Shown here one piece after another: positions 60,742-64,000 of a stretch of DNA of 64,000 nucleotides (position 1 is its first letter; the number at the start of each line of letters is the position of its first letter). The stretch comes from Synechococcus elongatus PCC 11801 (GTDB taxonomy: Bacteria > Cyanobacteriota > Cyanobacteriia > Synechococcales > Synechococcaceae), in NCBI RefSeq assembly GCF_003846445.2, contig NZ_CP030139.2, positions 434,001-498,000 of the forward strand, in the 5' to 3' direction. The notes under the pieces are model-generated. The model did not search any database and had not been told where the DNA came from. It saw only the letters and a program-made list of their open reading frames with translations. A program made the translations under genes and the position numbers.

Positions 60742-61101
60742 CTAAGCAGCACACATCTTCATGCAAGAGTCGGCACAAGCCTGACAAGCGGCTGCGCAAC
60801 TCATCATCATTTCGTCGTCTGACATGGCGCTGCAGCACTCAGCGCATTTCAGGCAAACTTCGCTGCAGAGCTTACACATGCTGCCGATGAATTCCGAACC
60901 ACACATCATCATGTTCATGCAGGTTTGGCACATCTCGGCGCAGTCGCGCATCATGCCCATCATCATCGGTTCCATGTAGCTGCCGCCCATCTTTAGGCAA
61001 TAGCTCATGGTCTCCATGCAGGTCTTCATACAGTCCATGCAAGCCGACATACACATTTGCATGTCATCGGTCATTGCTGGGTTCATCATCGTCATCATCA
61101 T
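60742..61101 (-). CDS. Cys/Met-rich four-helix copper-binding protein (DUF326/Csp-like)
   Basis: A 119-residue protein with, by my count, 20 cysteines and 32 methionines. The spacing (CMSACMDCMKTC, CAEMCQTCMNMMMC, CKLCSEVCLKCAECC, CAAACQACADSC) is that of the four-helix-bundle copper-storage (Csp) and DUF326 proteins, in which Cys-x2-3-Cys pairs line the core of each bundle and bind many Cu(I) ions. The frame could extend ten codons upstream, but the ATG at 61101 has GGAG 9 nt before it. No signal peptide is evident, as in cytosolic Csp3. The very high Met content in addition to Cys is unusual. Role inferred: copper sequestration. Confidence 0.83.
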   Translation of the reverse strand: MMMTMMNPAMTDDMQMCMSACMDCMKTCMETMSYCLKMGGSYMEPMMMGMMRDCAEMCQTCMNMMMCGSEFIGSMCKLCSEVCLKCAECCSAMSDDEMMMSCAAACQACADSCMKMCAA

Positions 61102-61609
61102 GGCCAAAATCTCCAATAATGAGAAAAGCAATGGCAGTAACTAGGAGTTAATCGGCCTAGATATTGAAAAAAGTATTGCGGATAACAAAACCTAGAAAGT
61201 GTCACCAAACCAAAACACTAAATTTCTGTCTAAATATAGATATTTAAGCTAGGGAAAGGTGGCGATCGCAGGCCAAGTCTTGTTAACTTTAGGTAGTTAG
61301 GTTATGAAAGCATTGGATCCTCAATTGGCTGCTTAAAACCTCACGCAGCGATCGCACTAATCACCAACCAGAACTCAAGAGACTTGGATTCCTTAATAAC
61401 TATTTAATGATGGATATTTAGATAATTAAATTTATTGGTCATAGGGTCTTTGTTTTTGTTATTTGTCGTATTCAAGGTTAAAGTTTTTGTGATTAATCTT
61501 GTTAGCGCCAAGCTTAAAGAATTCTGAGTTTTGTAAGTTGAATTCATTTTCTTGATCAATCTTGCAGTAGTCCGAAACCCCAGTCCTGACAAGCAAGCGT
61601 AGGTTGCCA
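61102..61609. other. AT-rich divergent region, Cys/Met-rich gene / cysK
   Basis: About 510 bases with no gene. A perfect 16-nt palindrome TAAATAT-AG-ATATTTA (61231-61246) lies 130 nt upstream of the Cys/Met-rich gene and could be an operator. A stretch rich in TTTAGATAATTAAATTTATT (about 61418-61437) precedes cysK by about 170 nt. Both divergent promoters must be here. A 68-codon minus-strand frame at 61404-61610 lacks a ribosome binding site and is not called. Confidence 0.5.
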
Positions 61610-62599
61610 ATGAGTCCTGCAGGAAACTTTTTCGCTGATAACAGTCAGACCATTGGCAAGACGCCCTTGGTTCGCCTCAATCGAATTCTCAAAGGGGCAC
61701 CCGTGACGCTATTGGCAAAAGTGGAGGGGCGCAATCCAGCCTATTCCGTCAAATGTCGGATTGGCGCGGCCATGATTTGGGATGCAGAGGAGCGAGGGCT
61801 ACTCGGTCCTGGCAAGGAACTGATTGAACCCACGAGCGGCAATACCGGCATTGCACTGGCATTTGTGGCAGCGGCGCGGGGGATTCCGCTGACGCTGACG
61901 ATGCCAGAGACGATGAGTTTGGAGCGGCGCAAGCTACTGGCAGCCTATGGCGCCAAGTTGGTGCTGACCGAAGGGGTGAAGGGAATGACGGGAGCCGTGC
62001 AGCGAGCCGAAGACATTGCGGCCTCAGATCCCGATCGCTATGTCTTGCTGCAGCAGTTTCGCAATCCGGCCAACCCCGCAATTCATGAGCAAACAACAGG
62101 GCCGGAAATTTGGGAGGACACGGGCGGCGCGATCGATATTTTGGTCTCAGGCGTGGGTACCGGCGGCACGATTACGGGCGTTTCGCGCTACATCAAGGAA
62201 ACGCAGGGCAAACCCATTCTGTCAGTGGCAGTCGAACCTGAGGCTAGTCCGGTAATTAGTCAACGGCGGGCGGGAATTCCGCTGAAGCCGGGGCCACACA
62301 AGATTCAAGGGATTGGTGCGGGGTTCTTGCCAGACAACCTCGATCTGTCACTGGTTGATCAGGTAGAGCAAGTCTCGAATGAAGAGGCGATCGCCTATGC
62401 CCGTCGCCTTGCCCAAGAAGAGGGGCTGATCTCTGGCATTTCCTGCGGTGCCGCTGTAGCGGCAGCGGTTCGGCTGGCTCAGCAACCCGAACATGCGGGC
62501 AAAACGATCGTGGTGGTGCTGCCTGATTCCGGTGAACGCTATCTCAGCACGGCTTTGTTTGACGGCATTTTCAACGAGCAGGGGCTGGCGATCGTATGA
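61610..62599 (+). CDS. cysK: Cysteine synthase A (SrpG-like)
   Basis: A 329-residue O-acetylserine(thiol)lyase. The PLP lysine lies in [14 protein letters not shown], the phosphate-binding loop in [11 protein letters not shown], the C-terminal loop in [12 protein letters not shown], and [12 protein letters not shown] and [13 protein letters not shown] complete the family pattern. It makes cysteine from O-acetylserine and sulfide. The ATG at 61610 is used; a TTG two codons upstream is possible. Its stop overlaps the cysE start by ATGA. Length and order (cysteine synthase, serine acetyltransferase, encapsulin) match the sulfur-regulated srpG-srpH-srpI set of plasmid pANL in PCC 7942, as I remember it. 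Confidence 0.95.
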   Translation: MSPAGNFFADNSQTIGKTPLVRLNRILKGAPVTLLAKVEGRNPAYSVKCRIGAAMIWDAEERGLLGPGKELIEPTSGNTGIALAFVAAARGIPLTLTMPETMSLERRKLLAAYGAKLVLTEGVKGMTGAVQRAEDIAASDPDRYVLLQQFRNPANPAIHEQTTGPEIWEDTGGAIDILVSGVGTGGTITGVSRYIKETQGKPILSVAVEPEASPVISQRRAGIPLKPGPHKIQGIGAGFLPDNLDLSLVDQVEQVSNEEAIAYARRLAQEEGLISGISCGAAVAAAVRLAQQPEHAGKTIVVVLPDSGERYLSTALFDGIFNEQGLAIV

Positions 62600-63555
62600 G
62601 TTTGCCCCCTCGCAGCGATCGCGCTGAGATTCGCACTGGTTGGGGCCTCGACTCGATTGTCTCGGCTCTTAGTCAAGCTTCGACAGATCCGCATCCGCAC
62701 CATCTTCTATCCGACCAGTTCTATCCATTGCCATCGCGGGAGAGCTTGGGTGCAATCTTGCATGGCCTGCGATCGGTGCTGTTTCCCCGTCATTTTGGCG
62801 ATCCTGAACTCTCGGCAGAGACCACGCACTATTTCATTGGCAACACGCTCGATAAAACCCTCAACCTGCTAAGTGAACAAATTCGGCGGGAGTTGTGGTT
62901 GCAGCACCTCACCCAAGGAACGCCTGAATCCGCGCCAGCGGTGCTCAGTCATCGGGCTAGTGAACTCACGCAAGCCTTTGCCCAAGCCTTGCCTGAAATT
63001 AAGCGTTTGCTCGATAGCGACGTCAATGCAGCCTATCTGGGCGATCCTGCGGCGCAGTCGATTAGCGAAATTCTGTTTTGCTATCCCGGCATCACAGCAA
63101 TTACCTTCCATCGCCTTGCTCATCGGCTCTATCAGTTGGGGCTACCGCTTCTGGCACGGATTACGGCGGAGGTCAGCCACTCAGAAACGGGCATTGATAT
63201 TCATCCGGGAGCTGCGATTGGGGGGAGCTTCTTCATCGACCACGGCACGGGTGTGGTGATTGGTGAGACCTGTGTGATCGGCGATCGCGTGCGGATTTAT
63301 CAGGCGGTGACGTTGGGGGCCAAGAGTTTTCCCCGCGATGAAACTGGCGCTCTGATCAAGGGACAGGCTCGCCACCCCGTCATTGAAGACGATGTGGTGA
63401 TCTACGCCGGAGCCACGTTGCTGGGGCGGATCACCGTGGGTCGTGGCTCTACGATTGGCGGCAATGTTTGGCTGACTCGCAACGTTCCCCCCGGCAGCTT
63501 TATTTCGCAGGCACAAATCCGTTCGGAAAACTTTGAAAGTGGCGGAGGCATTTAG
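62596..63555 (+). CDS. cysE: Serine O-acetyltransferase (SrpH-like)
   Basis: A 319-residue enzyme making O-acetylserine. The N-terminal helical domain is long (about 1-190, the EpsC-like form). The C-terminal left-handed beta-helix has the catalytic segment [31 protein letters not shown] (landmark DIHPGAAIG and [10 protein letters not shown]) and [14 protein letters not shown]. The C-terminus ends ENFESGGGI; a terminal isoleucine is the feature that inserts into cysteine synthase to form the cysteine synthase complex. The start overlaps cysK by 4 nt, so the partners are made together. Confidence 0.95.
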   Translation: MSLPPRSDRAEIRTGWGLDSIVSALSQASTDPHPHHLLSDQFYPLPSRESLGAILHGLRSVLFPRHFGDPELSAETTHYFIGNTLDKTLNLLSEQIRRELWLQHLTQGTPESAPAVLSHRASELTQAFAQALPEIKRLLDSDVNAAYLGDPAAQSISEILFCYPGITAITFHRLAHRLYQLGLPLLARITAEVSHSETGIDIHPGAAIGGSFFIDHGTGVVIGETCVIGDRVRIYQAVTLGAKSFPRDETGALIKGQARHPVIEDDVVIYAGATLLGRITVGRGSTIGGNVWLTRNVPPGSFISQAQIRSENFESGGGI

Positions 63556-63594
63556 CGATGGCAGGCTGTCGCGACCCCGACGCTAGCCGGTGAA

Positions 63595-63614
63595 GCAAGG
63601 ATTTTTGCCCTTGC
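63595..63614 (+). terminator. Hairpin between cysE and the encapsulin gene
   Basis: GCAAGG (63595-63600), loop ATTTTTGC, CCTTGC (63609-63614). It is weak and lacks a following T-run, so it may modulate rather than stop read-through into the encapsulin gene. Confidence 0.35.
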
Positions 63615-63649
63615 GCTGACTCTTTTTCATTACCCAGGAATTGAAATCC

Positions 63650-64000
63650 ATGACTGATAACGCCCCGCAGTTAGCGTTGCGTGATGTTGCTGCGCGCCAG
63701 TTAGCCAACGCCACCAAAACCGTTCCGCAGCTACGGACCATTACACCCCGTTGGTTGGTGCGGCTCTTGCACTGGACGCCGGTGGAAGCCGGTATCTATC
63801 GCGTCAACCAAGTCAAAGATGCCTCTCAGATTACGGTGGCCTGTTCGGAACGCGATGAATCGGAGCTGCCAGAAACCTTTGTCGATTACATCGATAATCC
63901 GCGGGAGTATTTGCTCAGTGCCGTTAATACGGTGGTAGATGTCCACACACGGATCTCCGACCTTTACAGCAATCCCCACGATCAAATCCGCGAGCAGCTG
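63650..64000 (+). CDS. srpI: Encapsulin shell protein SrpI, family 2A (3' end outside window)
   Basis: The frame from the ATG at 63650 stays open for 117 codons to the window edge. The N-terminus MTDNAPQLALRDVAARQLAN and the following ATKTVPQLRTITPRWLVRLL, then HWTPVEAGIYRVNQV and VDYIDNPREYLLSAVNTVV, are those of SrpI from S. elongatus as I remember them. SrpI is an HK97-fold shell protein that assembles into a nanocompartment loaded with a cysteine desulfurase and is strongly induced by sulfate starvation. The extended N-terminal arm is characteristic of family 2 encapsulins. It starts 94 nt after cysE on the same strand. The cargo desulfurase gene is expected just beyond the window. The full shell is about 300 residues. 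Confidence 0.9.
   Translation, partial: MTDNAPQLALRDVAARQLANATKTVPQLRTITPRWLVRLLHWTPVEAGIYRVNQVKDASQITVACSERDESELPETFVDYIDNPREYLLSAVNTVVDVHTRISDLYSNPHDQIREQL

Noticed and set aside
61404-61610. 68-codon minus-strand frame upstream of cysK
   Set aside because: Very AT-rich low-complexity product, no ribosome binding site, and it overlaps the cysK start.
1-64000. CRISPR arrays, insertion sequences, prophage or integron features
   Set aside because: No regularly spaced repeats, transposase, integrase or phage structural genes were found; the dispersed repeats are HIP1 octamers.

Overview
The window reads as chromosomal DNA of a unicellular cyanobacterium of the Synechococcus elongatus clade. 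The octamer GCGATCGC (the cyanobacterial HIP1 repeat) recurs across almost the whole sequence. The gene set is cyanobacterial: phylloquinone-type menA, a Hlip, an SpkB-like kinase, dapL, an smtA/smtB metallothionein locus, a moa/moe cluster and an SrpI-type encapsulin. The predicted SmtA and SmtB keep every metal ligand of the well-known S. elongatus proteins but differ from them, as I remember them, at several other residues. The source is therefore probably a close relative of PCC 7942/6301 rather than that strain. I see no IS element, prophage, CRISPR array, rRNA or confident tRNA.

Layout. 1-7 kb: 3' part of mfd, a small exported protein, a DUF1622 membrane protein, a two-gene surface-glycan pair and aqpZ. 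6.8-14.5 kb: a response regulator facing a minus-strand chain of five tightly linked genes (usp, rbgA, AI-2E transporter, rluD, Ser/Thr kinase), then pgk and a Hlip. 14.5-21.4 kb: glycosyltransferase, gmk, TPR protein, plsC, pdxJ, SH3-like protein, P450 and menA. 21.4-25.3 kb: an AT-richer pocket (GNAT, VOC, arsS) and a Tat-exported amino acid oxidase. 25.4-29.4 kb: a complete CUT1 sugar importer. 29.5-34.3 kb: nadC, dapL, pmbA-like, smtA/smtB. 34.3-44.6 kb: dnaG, pheT, SpkB-like kinase, acyltransferase, 2OG oxygenase, malic enzyme. 44.7-54.4 kb: secreted protein, diguanylate cyclase, DUF362, 5-FCL, recQ, usp, DUF4240 and a large RTX/VCBS exoprotein. 54.8-58.9 kb: molybdopterin cluster (moeA divergent from a moaC-mogA fusion, moaD, moaE, moaA). 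58.9-64 kb: a thiol/metal region with a 38-codon basic ORF, an Rrf2 regulator divergent from an acireductone-dioxygenase-like cupin, a very Cys/Met-rich copper-binding-type protein, cysK-cysE and the first 117 codons of the encapsulin SrpI.

How it works together. The most interesting system is at the right edge. Cysteine synthase and serine acetyltransferase overlap as one transcription unit, and the gene of a family-2A encapsulin shell protein starts 94 nt later. That is the arrangement known as srpG-srpH-srpI on plasmid pANL of PCC 7942, but here it shares a contig with core chromosomal genes. Encapsulins of this family package a cysteine desulfurase, whose gene would lie beyond the window end. 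The adjacent Rrf2 regulator, ARD-like cupin and Cys/Met-rich protein suggest a larger sulfur/thiol/copper neighbourhood.

Non-coding observations include a strongly structured 238-nt leader before the pmbA-like gene, a hairpin with an invariant loop repeated on both sides of that gene, clusters of AGACT/AGTCT half-sites sharing a near-identical 22-nt block upstream of two transcription units 5.5 kb apart, and HIP1-based hairpins at convergent gene junctions.
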